Under the pieces are notes generated by a model. That model worked only from the letters and a program-made list of their open reading frames with translations, was not told the DNA's origin and ran no database searches. A program made the position numbers and the translations under genes. DNA of 64,000 bases from Rhodanobacteraceae bacterium. GTDB lineage: Bacteria > Pseudomonadota > Gammaproteobacteria > Xanthomonadales > SZUA-5. Every line of letters starts with the position of its first letter. Position 1 is the first letter of the stretch. Positions 8,687 to 16,987 of the stretch are shown here, piece after piece. The stretch spans positions 25,877-89,876 of the forward strand of contig JADKFD010000018.1 of assembly GCA_016717705.1 (NCBI GenBank), given 5' to 3'.

Positions 8687-10624
8687 CTAACCGGCGACAC
8701 GTGCCGCTGGGCGTCGCACCAGCAGAACGTGACTGACATGGTTGTGCGCCTCGCTGCGGTATCCCGGATGTGCCGACTCCAGCCATTCACGACGGCCCGA
8801 ATGCAGCAGTTCGAAGCCGGCGGCGACGAGCAGTTCCTCGGCGGCCTGCGGCTCGACGAAGCGGTAGAAATAGGAACTCTGGTAGAGAAACGCATCCTTG
8901 CCGAGTGCGTGCATGTCCAATCCGGCGACACCGTCGTCGAAGCCGGGGATGTTGCAGAGCAGCAGGCCGCCGGGCTTCAGGATGTGATAGAGCTCGGCCA
9001 GCACCGCTTCGGCATTCGGCAGGGTCTCGAAGACATCGAGCATCGTGATGCCATCGAAGCTGGCGCTCGAGTAGCCGGTTGCGGTCAGGTCGGCGACGCG
9101 GCAATGCACGCGGCGACGCAAGGACGCCGGGATCTTGTCGAGCGCATGGCTGGAGGCATCGACGGCGTGCACCTCGCTGGCTCCGCACTCCAGCAGGAAG
9201 GGCAGATTGCGGCCTTCGCCGGCGCCGGCGTCGAGCAGGCGCGACGGCGCCACCAGCGATTCCTTGAATGCGTCGGTGAAGTCGCCGAGGAAGGGCAGCA
9301 GGTCGCTGCCCCAGACCAGTTCCGGCGTCGACGCATACAACTGGTCCCAGGCGTGAATGTTGGCGTCGGCCAGCTGGTCGGCGTCGACACCGGGCGCCAG
9401 ATGGGAAACGGGGATCAGATGTTCGGTCATTTCGTTTCGCAGGCAATGCTGGCTGGCCATCGACGCACCGTACCCGCCGGCGTTGAGAAAACACAAGAGA
9501 TCGCCCTCGCTGACCGGCGGCAACGCGCAGTCCTCCGCCCACAGATCCAGCGCTTCGTTGAGGTTGCCGGCGATAGTAACCTGCTGCGGGGCGCCAGGCT
9601 CACGCCGAGCAGGCGCCGCGATCAATGGCAGCCGGTAGAACGCCGGTTCCGGATGCAGGTTGAATCCCGCGTTCACGCCGACAAAGCAGCGCCCGCCCTT
9701 GGTTTCGACCTGGGTGATCTCGGTGAGCAGGGCGCCGGCATCCTTGACCAGATAGTCGCCAGGCTCGATCGTCAGAACGAGGCCCCGATGGGCGAAGTGT
9801 CGGCGCACCAGCGCTGACCATGCAGCCAGATCAAGCTCCTGGTCGCCCGCCACCAGCGGAATACCGAGCCCGCCGCCGAGATTCAGCGCGGTGATCCCCG
9901 GCGCAGCGTCAAGGAATTCGCCGATGCGCGTGCAGACTTGATCCAGCGCCTCCAGTTGCGGCGTCAGAAAACCGCAGCCGGCGTGGCAATGCAGACCGGT
10001 CAGCTTGAGGCCGAGCGCGTTCGCCAGCGCCAGCGCCTCGGCAAAACGGTCGAGATAGACGCCGAACTTGCTCGGCTTGGCGCCGGAGTAAGTCACCAGC
10101 GAGTTGTAGCCCAGACCGCTGGCCGGATTGATGCGCAGCCCGACCTCGCGCCCTGGCGACACCTGGGCGAGGCGTCGCAGCGCCGTCAGCGAATCGGCAT
10201 TCACCCAGACCTGCGGCCAATCGGCCAGGGCGCTGTAATCGGCCCGGCTCAGGCAGCCCGAGGTGAAGGACAGGTCAGACTCGCGATAGCCGCAGCCCAG
10301 CGCATGGCGAATCTCGCCCGGGGAGCAGACGTCGAGGCCGATGCCCAGGCCGCGCAGATGCGCCAGCAAGGGTGCATGGCGGTTTGACTTCATGGCGTAC
10401 AGCAGGCGCACTGGCACGCCGACACCGGCCAGCGCCGAGCGCAACCGGGCCACGTTCTGGCTGACCCGCGAGGCGCTGTAGACGTAGGCCGGCGTGCCGG
10501 TCTCGCGCGCCAGATCGCTGGCCTTTCGACCACCCAGCCACAGCTCGCCCGCCGCATCGTAATGACGGTCGGCGCGCTCCCACCATTCGGCGGTCACAGA
10601 ACTCGGGCGAAGACTGCTCGGCAA
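8687..10624 (-). CDS. LysA-like PLP decarboxylase fused to a SAM-dependent methyltransferase
   Basis: 645 residues. Residues 1-430 are a fold-III PLP decarboxylase of the diaminopimelate/carboxynorspermidine type: YAMKSNRH (PLP lysine K79), GLHCHAGCGF (210-219), NLGGGLGIP (248-256), IEPGDYLV (287-294) and GGYGASMASQHC (383-394). The usual CESGD active-site loop is replaced by AGNLNEALD (352-360), so the catalytic cysteine of classical LysA is missing and the substrate probably differs. Residues 445-645 are a class I methyltransferase with motif I DAGAGEGRN (465-473) and LKPGGLLLCNIPG. The two domains read as one frame with no stop. It is the first gene of the seven-gene operon, which argues that a small molecule made or modified here is linked to the signalling genes downstream. 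The product is unknown. Confidence 0.8.
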   Translation of the reverse strand: MPSSLRPSSVTAEWWERADRHYDAAGELWLGGRKASDLARETGTPAYVYSASRVSQNVARLRSALAGVGVPVRLLYAMKSNRHAPLLAHLRGLGIGLDVCSPGEIRHALGCGYRESDLSFTSGCLSRADYSALADWPQVWVNADSLTALRRLAQVSPGREVGLRINPASGLGYNSLVTYSGAKPSKFGVYLDRFAEALALANALGLKLTGLHCHAGCGFLTPQLEALDQVCTRIGEFLDAAPGITALNLGGGLGIPLVAGDQELDLAAWSALVRRHFAHRGLVLTIEPGDYLVKDAGALLTEITQVETKGGRCFVGVNAGFNLHPEPAFYRLPLIAAPARREPGAPQQVTIAGNLNEALDLWAEDCALPPVSEGDLLCFLNAGGYGASMASQHCLRNEMTEHLIPVSHLAPGVDADQLADANIHAWDQLYASTPELVWGSDLLPFLGDFTDAFKESLVAPSRLLDAGAGEGRNLPFLLECGASEVHAVDASSHALDKIPASLRRRVHCRVADLTATGYSSASFDGITMLDVFETLPNAEAVLAELYHILKPGGLLLCNIPGFDDGVAGLDMHALGKDAFLYQSSYFYRFVEPQAAEELLVAAGFELLHSGRREWLESAHPGYRSEAHNHVSHVLLVRRPAARVAG

Positions 10625-10691
10625 TGGAAGATCGGCCCTGCATTTCGGTGGGTGGAATCGACGGCTTCGCTATCGAAGCAGTATCGAACTA

Positions 10692-10741
10692 GGGACCCTC
10701 TGAACAAGTTCGCGGCTCGCAGAACTTGTTCAGAGGGTCCC
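10692..10741. repeat. Perfect 20-bp inverted repeat (long hairpin) between two minus-strand genes
   Basis: GGGACCCTCTGAACAAGTTC at 10692-10711 is exactly complementary to 10722-10741, around a 10-base loop. It lies downstream of the Rieske oxygenase gene and upstream of the decarboxylase operon. It lacks a T-run on either strand, so a standard terminator is doubtful although the structure could still end transcription. A degraded copy of the same sequence, including the GCGGC loop, is found at about 57676-57717, so this is a dispersed repeat rather than a unique terminator. Confidence 0.85.
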
Positions 10742-10882
10742 TGGAGGGCAATCCGGGGACATCCGCCCGTTGCCCAGCATAGAAAATCCACCCCCGCTGC
10801 GCCATCACCGAGAATGACTCGCAATCGTGTGCAGGACGCCACAAGCGCTTGAAATGCAACCAAAGGTGCCGCCGGGTCTGCG

Positions 10883-11953
10883 CTATTGCATTGCCATCCG
10901 GTAAAGCTCCTGCCAGTGGTGCAGGCAGTTCTCGCGCGTCGGGTGCAGGCGGCCGGGGATGTAGGCACCGCTGGCAAAGGCGCGTTGCAGGCGCACGCAG
11001 ATGGCGAAATCTTCCTGCTGGGTGATTTCGGACAATTCCAGGTCCCGGGCGATGCGCGCCGCCTCGCGCTGCGCCGTACCCGGTGCGTAGTAGTGCTCGG
11101 ATTCGATGCGGCAACGGTCGACGCCGTTTGCGCGCACCCGGTTGATCTGCAGACCGCCGGGCAGCACGTCCAGCATGGTGTTCGGCCACAGGTAGACATA
11201 CAGGACGTCGCCCGCACCGTAGAAACTGGCGCTGCTCTGAAGCGGGCTGCGCTGCAGCGAATGCCAGCTGCCGGTCGCGGTGACATAGCGCTTGTAGTCG
11301 ATCAGCGCGTTCAATGCCGGATGCACATGCGGCACATGGTAGCCCTCGAGAAAATTCTCGACGTAGACCTTCCAGTTGCAGTGGACGTCGTAATCGACGC
11401 GACCGTGCAACAGGTAACTGTCCAGATCATGGCCCACCAGCTGCGCGTCGATGCCGTCAATGAACTCGGCGAAGGGCGGCGTGGCCGGATCCAGCGCGAC
11501 GAACACCAGGCCATGCCACTGTTCCACCCGCGCCGACGGCAAGCGCACGCCGGACAGCGGCATCCCGCCGATACTGTCCAGCTCCGGGCCGCACTTCAGG
11601 CAGCCGGCCAGGTCGTAGGACCAGCCGTGGTAACGACAGCGCAACTGCTGGATGCCGCAGCCGTCCGCAGTCGCCAGCGGCCCGCCGAGATGACGGCAGA
11701 TGTTGGACAGTGCGCGCAGCGCGCCGGTCTCGTCGCGCAGCAGCAGCAGCGGCCGGCCGGCGACATCGACGACGATATGGTCGCCCGGCGTTGGCAGGCG
11801 CGATGCATGCGCGACGTACTGCCAGCTGCGGGCGAGCACGGCATCGCTCTCGATCCGGAGGATTTCAGGATCGGTGTAGACCGAGCCGGGCAGGCCGACG
11901 GCCTGGTTCAGCGGCTGCGGATCGCGCCAGTCGGCAGATGCAGTGATAGTCAT
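10883..11953 (-). CDS. Rieske non-heme iron oxygenase, alpha-subunit type
   Basis: 356 residues from the ATG at 11953 (MTITASADW); an upstream in-frame ATG at 12022 would add 23 residues that look non-coding and overlap a repeat. The N-terminal Rieske [2Fe-2S] motif is C86-R-H88 with C106-R-Y-H109 (ICRHLGG and CRYHGW). The catalytic iron motif is ENFLEGYHVPHVHP (199-212), giving E203, H206 and H211, with a later acidic ligand candidate in QEDFAICVRLQ. This layout matches the choline monooxygenase/GbcA/aromatic-ring hydroxylase alpha family. No ferredoxin or reductase gene is adjacent, so electrons must come from elsewhere, and the substrate cannot be told from this sequence. It is divergent from the GH13 gene; the shared upstream region holds a repeat pair. 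Confidence 0.85.
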   Translation of the reverse strand: MTITASADWRDPQPLNQAVGLPGSVYTDPEILRIESDAVLARSWQYVAHASRLPTPGDHIVVDVAGRPLLLLRDETGALRALSNICRHLGGPLATADGCGIQQLRCRYHGWSYDLAGCLKCGPELDSIGGMPLSGVRLPSARVEQWHGLVFVALDPATPPFAEFIDGIDAQLVGHDLDSYLLHGRVDYDVHCNWKVYVENFLEGYHVPHVHPALNALIDYKRYVTATGSWHSLQRSPLQSSASFYGAGDVLYVYLWPNTMLDVLPGGLQINRVRANGVDRCRIESEHYYAPGTAQREAARIARDLELSEITQQEDFAICVRLQRAFASGAYIPGRLHPTRENCLHHWQELYRMAMQ

Positions 11954-11968
11954 GAACGCTAACCTGAG

Positions 11969-12059
11969 CAGGATGCGCCGAGCGCAGCGATGGGCATCGT
12001 TCGCGCTGGCGGTTGACCTCATTCTATCGATGCAGCTCCGCTGCGCTCAGCACATCCTG
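11969..12059. repeat. Inverted repeat pair, family GGATGCG/GCGCAGCG
   Basis: The arm at 11969-11999 (CAGGATGCGCCGAGCGCAGC and on) faces an inverted arm at 12027-12059 ending CACATCCTG. Half copies of the same unit appear at about 14598-14620 and 15217-15247 (TCGATGCGGTTCGCTG). It occupies most of the divergent gap between the oxygenase and GH13 genes. Confidence 0.6.
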
Positions 12060-12174
12060 TGCAGTGCTGGCTCTGGTGGGTCCCCGGCAGCGGACTGCAA
12101 TCGTAATCAGCTCACGCCCGCCACGCGGCCGCATTACCATCGGCGACGTCCCGCCCCGACCCGGCTCGCCGACC

Positions 12175-13563
12175 ATGCGCCGCATCGAATCCGTGCTTCC
12201 CATCGTGCTCACGGCTGCGCTTGCGGCCTGCGTCCAGGCGCCAACCCGCGTTGCGCCGGTCGATCCCTACCAGCCGCAGCCCTACGTGCAGATAAAGACG
12301 CCGGAGTGGGCGAAGTCGGCGACCATCTACCAGCTCAATACGCGCCAGTTCACCGCCGAGGGCACCTTTCGCGCCGCCGAAAAGCAGCTGCCGCGCCTCA
12401 AGGCGCTCGGCGCCGACATCATCTGGCTGATGCCGATCCACGCCATCGGCGTCAAGAATCGCAAGGGCACGCTCGGTAGTCCGTATTCGGTCAAGGACTA
12501 TTTCAGCGTCAACCCGGAGTTCGGCACCGAGGCCGACCTGCGCGCCTTCATCGCCAGCGCGCATGGCCTGGGCATGAAAGTGATCCTCGACTGGGTCGCC
12601 AACCACACCGCCTGGGACAACCCGCTGGTTGCTGAGCACCCGGACTGGTACGAGCGCGACTGGAAGGGCGCGCTGCGACCGACACCGTGGTGGGACTGGT
12701 CGGACATCATCGATCTGGATTTTCGCCAGCCGGGCCTGCGCAAGTACATGACCGAAGCGCTCAAATACTGGGTGCGCGAGTTCGACGTCGATGGTTATCG
12801 CTGCGACGTCGCCGGCTTCGTGCCGCTCGACTTCTGGAACAACGCGCGCGCCGAACTCGACGCGATCAAGCCGGTGTTCATGCTCGCCGAGTGGGAAATG
12901 CGCGACATGCACGCGCGCGCCTTCGACATGACCTACGCCTGGAGCTGGAACGAGGCGATGCAGAACATTGCCGCCGGCAAGGCCGACGTCAACAAGCTCT
13001 ATGTCTATTACTCGTGGAACGAGAGCGCCTACCCCAGGGAGGCGCTGCGCATGACCTACACCAGCAACCACGACGCCAATGCCTGGGAAGGCACCGCGCC
13101 CGAGCGCTACGGCGATGCGCTGCCGGCCGCGGTGGTGCTCAGCGTGGTCGGCGAGGGCATGCCGCTGATCTACAACAGCCAGGAGGCCGGTGAGAGCAAG
13201 CGCCTGAAGTTCTTCGAGCGCGATCCGATCGTGTGGCAGCCGCATCCGATCGGCGAGCTCTACGCCAGCCTGTTCGCACTGAAAAAGCAGCAATCGGCGC
13301 TGTGGAACGGCAAGTGGGGCGCGCGCATGGTGCATGTGCCCAACAGCAACAACAACAAGGTATTGAGCTTCGTGCGCCAGGACGAGCGCAGCAAGGTATT
13401 CGTGGTGATCAATTTCACCGCGCAGCCGCAGCAGGTCAGGCTGCACGAAGGCCTGTATCCGGGCAGCTATGTCGAGCATTTCTCCGGCGAGCGCGTGGAG
13501 CTGGCGGCGGAAACCAGCCTCGATCTCGGGCCGTGGGCATATCGGGTGTACCTGCGCCCCTGA
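12175..13563 (+). CDS. GH13 alpha-amylase-family lipoprotein
   Basis: 462 residues. The N-terminus MRRIESVLPIVLTAALAACV has a lipobox (LAAC, cysteine 19), so it should be an exported lipoprotein. The (beta/alpha)8 GH13 core begins at YQLNTRQFT. Catalytic residues are visible: nucleophile D211 in GYRCDVAGF, acid/base E239 in MLAEWE, and transition-state aspartate D300 in TSNHDAN. ILDWVANH (137-144) is conserved region I, with V-A-N-H in place of the usual V-x-N-H. The C-terminus has the small beta-sandwich typical of the family. It is short for an amylase but fits maltodextrin-type hydrolases or transferases of bacterial envelopes. The ATG at 12175 is chosen because it starts a clear signal sequence; 54 further open codons upstream overlap the repeat. 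No transport or other sugar gene is nearby. Confidence 0.85.
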   Translation: MRRIESVLPIVLTAALAACVQAPTRVAPVDPYQPQPYVQIKTPEWAKSATIYQLNTRQFTAEGTFRAAEKQLPRLKALGADIIWLMPIHAIGVKNRKGTLGSPYSVKDYFSVNPEFGTEADLRAFIASAHGLGMKVILDWVANHTAWDNPLVAEHPDWYERDWKGALRPTPWWDWSDIIDLDFRQPGLRKYMTEALKYWVREFDVDGYRCDVAGFVPLDFWNNARAELDAIKPVFMLAEWEMRDMHARAFDMTYAWSWNEAMQNIAAGKADVNKLYVYYSWNESAYPREALRMTYTSNHDANAWEGTAPERYGDALPAAVVLSVVGEGMPLIYNSQEAGESKRLKFFERDPIVWQPHPIGELYASLFALKKQQSALWNGKWGARMVHVPNSNNNKVLSFVRQDERSKVFVVINFTAQPQQVRLHEGLYPGSYVEHFSGERVELAAETSLDLGPWAYRVYLRP

Positions 13564-13573
13564 TTTCGCCGTT

Positions 13574-13700
13574 GGAGCGGGTTCATCCCGCGAGCTTTTC
13601 AGCGGTTGACCAAAGATCCAGGGCATCGCGCGCAAGCGCGCTCCTACAAGCTCGCAGGAATCCCGCGCAGGATGTGTAGGAGCGCGCTCGCGCGCGATGT
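13574..13700. repeat. REP pair of the GTAGGAGCGCGC family plus a GGGAGCGGG half copy
   Basis: GCATCGCGCGCAAGCGCGCT at 13623 onward is inverted at 13675-13700 (TGTAGGAGCGCGCTCGCGCG). A half element of the second family, GGAGCGGGTTCATCCCGCGA, lies at 13574-13593. The elements fill the gap after the GH13 gene; no gene is seen between 13564 and 13782. Confidence 0.85.
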
Positions 13701-13782
13701 TTTTCGGCTAGCAAACCCCATTCACGACATTCACCCGCCGCTTGCGTGCATGCTTCCGGACTGAGCCCGAAGACGCCGCCCG

Positions 13783-14553
13783 ATGCCTGCAACTGCCGAA
13801 GACCTGGCCTACGCCACCTACATGCTGCAATGGATCGACCGCCTGGACTGGCCGGCGTTGCCGGTCGCTGACGAAACCCTGCCGGCGCTGCGTGCTTTCT
13901 GGACCGCCTCGGCCGATAGCGATCTCGATGCCATCAACGCCCGCCTGTGGGCCTGGGTGGATGCCAACGGCGGGGCGCAATCGCCAACCGACAAGGCGAT
14001 GATCCTGGCGCGCATGCTGCTCTGCCTGGCGGCGGTGCCCAACCGCGAGCTGCAGGCGGTGGGCTACTTTGAGGAGCTGCTGGCCAACTACGGCGTGCCG
14101 CGCGAGCAGATCCGCCCAAACCTGCCGCCCGGACCGAATGTCGCCCGCGCTCCCAACGCACCCGCTGCGGCAACCGCGACCGGGTCGCACGAAAAGCACA
14201 AGACCCAGGTGCTGTGGGCCTTTGCCGTGGTCAGCTTCGTCTCCGGCGCGCACGCGGCAAGCAGCGGTGTCACCGAAGTTGCCGGCCCGATCGAACTCGG
14301 CCTGGTGTTCGTGATGATCACGCTGATCTTTCTCTGGTACCGCATCGACGCCGATCAGCACGGCTTCAAACGCAGCGCGTTCATGAACGTCAGCATCGTC
14401 ATGGTTGCCGCCATTGCGGTGCCGTACTACCTGATCCGCTCGCGCGGCTGGCAGCACGGCCAGATCGCCGTGCTCAAGGCGGTGCTGGTGTTTCTCGGCT
14501 CGATTGCGCTGTCGGCATTGGGCGGCATGCTGTTCGGACAGCCGCCGGCCTGA
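13783..14553 (+). CDS. Hypothetical integral membrane protein with four C-terminal helices
   Basis: 256 residues, family not recognised. Residues 1-125 are soluble and mainly helical with many acidic residues (ADSDLDAINARLWAWVD). A Pro/Ala-rich linker (about 112-133) precedes four hydrophobic segments at about 144-160, 172-190, 203-221 and 230-252. Several of these carry short polar loops, for example WYRIDADQHGFKR. The ATG at 13783 is taken because the open frame before it begins inside repeat DNA. Codon usage is like that of the neighbours. It stands alone between the GH13 and GFA genes in the same orientation. I do not assign a function. Confidence 0.7.
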   Translation: MPATAEDLAYATYMLQWIDRLDWPALPVADETLPALRAFWTASADSDLDAINARLWAWVDANGGAQSPTDKAMILARMLLCLAAVPNRELQAVGYFEELLANYGVPREQIRPNLPPGPNVARAPNAPAAATATGSHEKHKTQVLWAFAVVSFVSGAHAASSGVTEVAGPIELGLVFVMITLIFLWYRIDADQHGFKRSAFMNVSIVMVAAIAVPYYLIRSRGWQHGQIAVLKAVLVFLGSIALSALGGMLFGQPPA

Positions 14554-14679
14554 CCCGATCGCGGCGATGCGCATTGATCGCGTGCCATCGAGCAGCAATC
14601 GATGCGGTTCGCTGCGCTGGCTCACGGGCGCGGCTGCAGTCATCATTTGCGGCGTCCAGTCGCGCACCGGGGGTCGGCG

Positions 14680-15096
14680 ATGACCGAAGCGAAGACCGCA
14701 GCGAAGACCGAAGCAAAGAAGGGCTCGTGCAACTGCGGCCGAGTGAGCTTCGAAGTCACCGGCGAGCTAAAGGCGCCCGACGCTTGCCACTGCGTGCAGT
14801 GTCGCAAACAGTCCGGACACTACCTCGTGTCGACCAATGTGCCGCGCGCAGCGCTGACGGTTCACGGTGCCGAACACATCACCTGGTACCAGTCCTCGGC
14901 CAAGGTCCGGCGCGGCTTCTGCTCGGTGTGCGGCTGCGCGCTGTTCTGGGATCCGCCGGCGACACACGACTGGACCGGCGTGGCGATGGGCGCCTTCGAT
15001 TCGCCGACCGGCACCCACATCGAGATCCACATCTTTGTTGCCGAGAAGGGCGATTACTACGAGATCACCGACGGCTTGCCGCAGAACGCGCATTGA
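14680..15096 (+). CDS. GFA (glutathione-dependent formaldehyde-activating)/CENP-V family zinc protein
   Basis: 138 residues. The zinc-binding cysteines of the GFA/CENP-V fold are present: C17 and C19 (GSCNCG), C36, C38 and C41 (ACHCVQC), and C81, C84 and C86 (FCSVCGC), followed by the conserved ALFW and D-W/GVAMGAFDSP segments. Members bind two zinc ions; only a few have shown glutathione-linked activity, so the substrate is open. The N-terminal 14 residues are a Lys/Ala-rich tail encoded by a short GCGAAGACCGAAG-like direct repeat (14696-14725), which probably expanded recently. The start at 14680 is preceded by weak G-rich sequence rather than a clear ribosome-binding site. Confidence 0.85.
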   Translation: MTEAKTAAKTEAKKGSCNCGRVSFEVTGELKAPDACHCVQCRKQSGHYLVSTNVPRAALTVHGAEHITWYQSSAKVRRGFCSVCGCALFWDPPATHDWTGVAMGAFDSPTGTHIEIHIFVAEKGDYYEITDGLPQNAH

Positions 15097-15107
15097 CGGC
15101 GAGAGCT

Positions 15108-15184
15108 TTCGCGCGCGAGCGCGCTCCTACAAATGCTCAGTGAGTCCACGCAAGATTTGTAGGAGCGCGCTCGCGCGCGATGCT
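15108..15184. repeat. REP pair, GTAGGAGCGCGC family
   Basis: The arms at 15109-15133 and 15157-15184 are inverted copies separated by 23 bases. They lie between the convergent GFA and selO genes and may act as a bidirectional terminator-like hairpin. A half copy of the GATGCGGTTCGCTG repeat follows at 15217-15247. Confidence 0.85.
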
Positions 15185-15247
15185 TCTTCGCGACACACCG
15201 CCGGCGGCTGCTCAATCGATGCGGTTCGCTGTGCTCACCACATCCTT

Positions 15248-16807
15248 CTACGAACTGCAGGACAACATCGAACATCCCGCCCGCTCGCGCGCCCACTCGG
15301 GTCGGCGCGCGGCGAAGCGTTCGCGGCCGGGTTGCACGCAGTACGGCTGGCGCAGCGTGGCCATCCATTGCTGCAGCACGCTGACATCGCCCTGCTCGGC
15401 GGCGTCGATCGCCAGTTGCGCCAGATAGTTGCGCGGCACGTAGAGCGGGTTGATGGCGTCCATCGCTGCGCGGCGTTCGCTCGCCGGGCGTGGGTCGGCC
15501 AAGGAGCGCGCGGCATAGGCCTGCAGCCAGGCGTTCCAGTCGACAGCGCCCTTGGCAATCCGCTCCGGTGCGTAGAAGGCCGGCGCCAGCGTGCCCATGG
15601 CCGGCGCGGACAGATCGAGATCGGCCAGATGACGGAATGCCAGCGTCACGTCGACCTCGTCGCGCTGCAGCAGGCGGAAGAAATCCTGTGCCAGTTCCAG
15701 CTCGACCTCGCCCAGCGTCGGCCAGCCGAAGCGCGCCGCGGTCAGCCGCGCGTGTTCGGCGGCGAACACGCTGGCGTAGCGCTTCAGGCCCTCGTGCAGC
15801 GGCGCCTGGTCGGGGAACAGGGCCACCAGCGCGCCGGCCAGTGCGGACAGGTTCCACTGGCCGATCTGCGGCTGCTGGCCATAGGCGTAGCGCCGGCCTT
15901 CGAAATCGGTGGTGTTCGGCGTCCACTGCGGGTCGAAGGGTTCCAGCCAGCCGTAGGGGCCGTAATCGATGGTCAGCCCGAGGATCGACAGGTTGTCGGT
16001 ATTCATCACGCCGTGCACGAAGCCGACGCGCATCCACTGCGCGATCAGCCGCGCGGTGCGCTCGCAGACCTCGATGAACCACGCGGCGCGCCGTTGCTCC
16101 ATCGACCCGGTCAGCTGCGGATAGTCGCGCGCCAGCGTGAAGTCGACCAGTTTCTCCAGCAGTGGCAGGTCCTTGCGCGACGCCGGCAGTTCGAAATGGC
16201 CGAAGCGGATGAACGAGGGCGCGACGCGACAGACGATGGCGCCGGGCTCGGCGCGCGCATTGCCGTTGTAGAACATGTCGCGCACAACCTCGTCGCCGGT
16301 GGCCACCAGCGACAGCGCGCGCGTGGTCGGCACGCCCAAGGCATGCATCGCCTCGGAACAGACGAACTCGCGCAGCGAGGAGCGCAGCACCGCGCGGCCG
16401 TCGGCGTGGCGCGAATACGGCGTACGCCCGGCACCCTTGAGCTGCAGTTCATGGCGCTGGCCGTCGGCGCCGATCACCTCGCCGAGGCTGATCGCGCGGC
16501 CATCGCCGAGCTGTCCGGCCCAATGACCGAACTGGTGGCCGCCGTAATTGCTCGCCCACGGGTCCATGCCCGGCCACTGTGCGTTGCCGGCAAAGACCTG
16601 GGCGAAGTCTTCAGACTCGACCTGTGCCCCGGAGAGGCCGATTGCTGCCGCGACCTCTGCCGAGTAGGCCAGCAGCTTCGGCGCGGCCACCGGTGTCGGC
16701 AGCACGCGCGAGTACGCGGCGCCGAGCACCTGGCGCGTGTGCGTGCTGGGGTCGGGGTCGCCGGGGAGTTCGGCGAGGAAGCGGTTGTCGAAGGCGAGAT
16801 CGGGCAA
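15248..16807 (-). CDS. selO: SelO/YdiU-type protein adenylyltransferase (pseudokinase fold)
   Basis: 519 residues. The sequence matches SelO/UPF0061 throughout: YGGHQFGHWAGQLGDGRA, LQLKGAGRTPYSR, RSSLREFVCSEAMHALGVPT, GFVHGVMNTDNLSILG and DYGPYGWLEPFDP. SelO proteins transfer AMP from ATP to hydroxyl side chains of other proteins and help in oxidative stress. The C-terminal tail CSMLSCSS keeps the cysteine that replaces selenocysteine in most bacteria. The frame must start at the TTG at 16807: an in-frame TAA lies four codons upstream, and the first ATG is about 80 residues inside the conserved domain. It converges with the GFA gene across a REP hairpin. Confidence 0.92.
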   Translation of the reverse strand: MPDLAFDNRFLAELPGDPDPSTHTRQVLGAAYSRVLPTPVAAPKLLAYSAEVAAAIGLSGAQVESEDFAQVFAGNAQWPGMDPWASNYGGHQFGHWAGQLGDGRAISLGEVIGADGQRHELQLKGAGRTPYSRHADGRAVLRSSLREFVCSEAMHALGVPTTRALSLVATGDEVVRDMFYNGNARAEPGAIVCRVAPSFIRFGHFELPASRKDLPLLEKLVDFTLARDYPQLTGSMEQRRAAWFIEVCERTARLIAQWMRVGFVHGVMNTDNLSILGLTIDYGPYGWLEPFDPQWTPNTTDFEGRRYAYGQQPQIGQWNLSALAGALVALFPDQAPLHEGLKRYASVFAAEHARLTAARFGWPTLGEVELELAQDFFRLLQRDEVDVTLAFRHLADLDLSAPAMGTLAPAFYAPERIAKGAVDWNAWLQAYAARSLADPRPASERRAAMDAINPLYVPRNYLAQLAIDAAEQGDVSVLQQWMATLRQPYCVQPGRERFAARRPEWARERAGCSMLSCSS

Positions 16808-16886
16808 GGAGGCCAGTTAACGAGGCGTCCAGGTTAGAGCAGCGCGCATGAAGGAACGATAGCGGTGCTGACGGAACCGCGTTTCT

Positions 16887-16980
16887 GCGATCGCGCGCAA
16901 GCGCGCTCCTACACATCTTGCCAGGCGTCCAGGCGCAGGATTTGCGACGTGCACGCGCGGGGGCGGCTCGCGCGCGAGCC
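16887..16980. repeat. Degenerate REP pair, GTAGGAGCGCGC family
   Basis: The left arm at 16887-16914 (GCGATCGCGCGCAAGCGCGC, then TCCTACAC) is well kept; the right arm (16940-16980) has diverged. It lies between the tetR-type gene and selO, both on the minus strand. I see no gene in this 180-base gap. Confidence 0.65.
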
Positions 16981-16987
16981 TTTGCCT

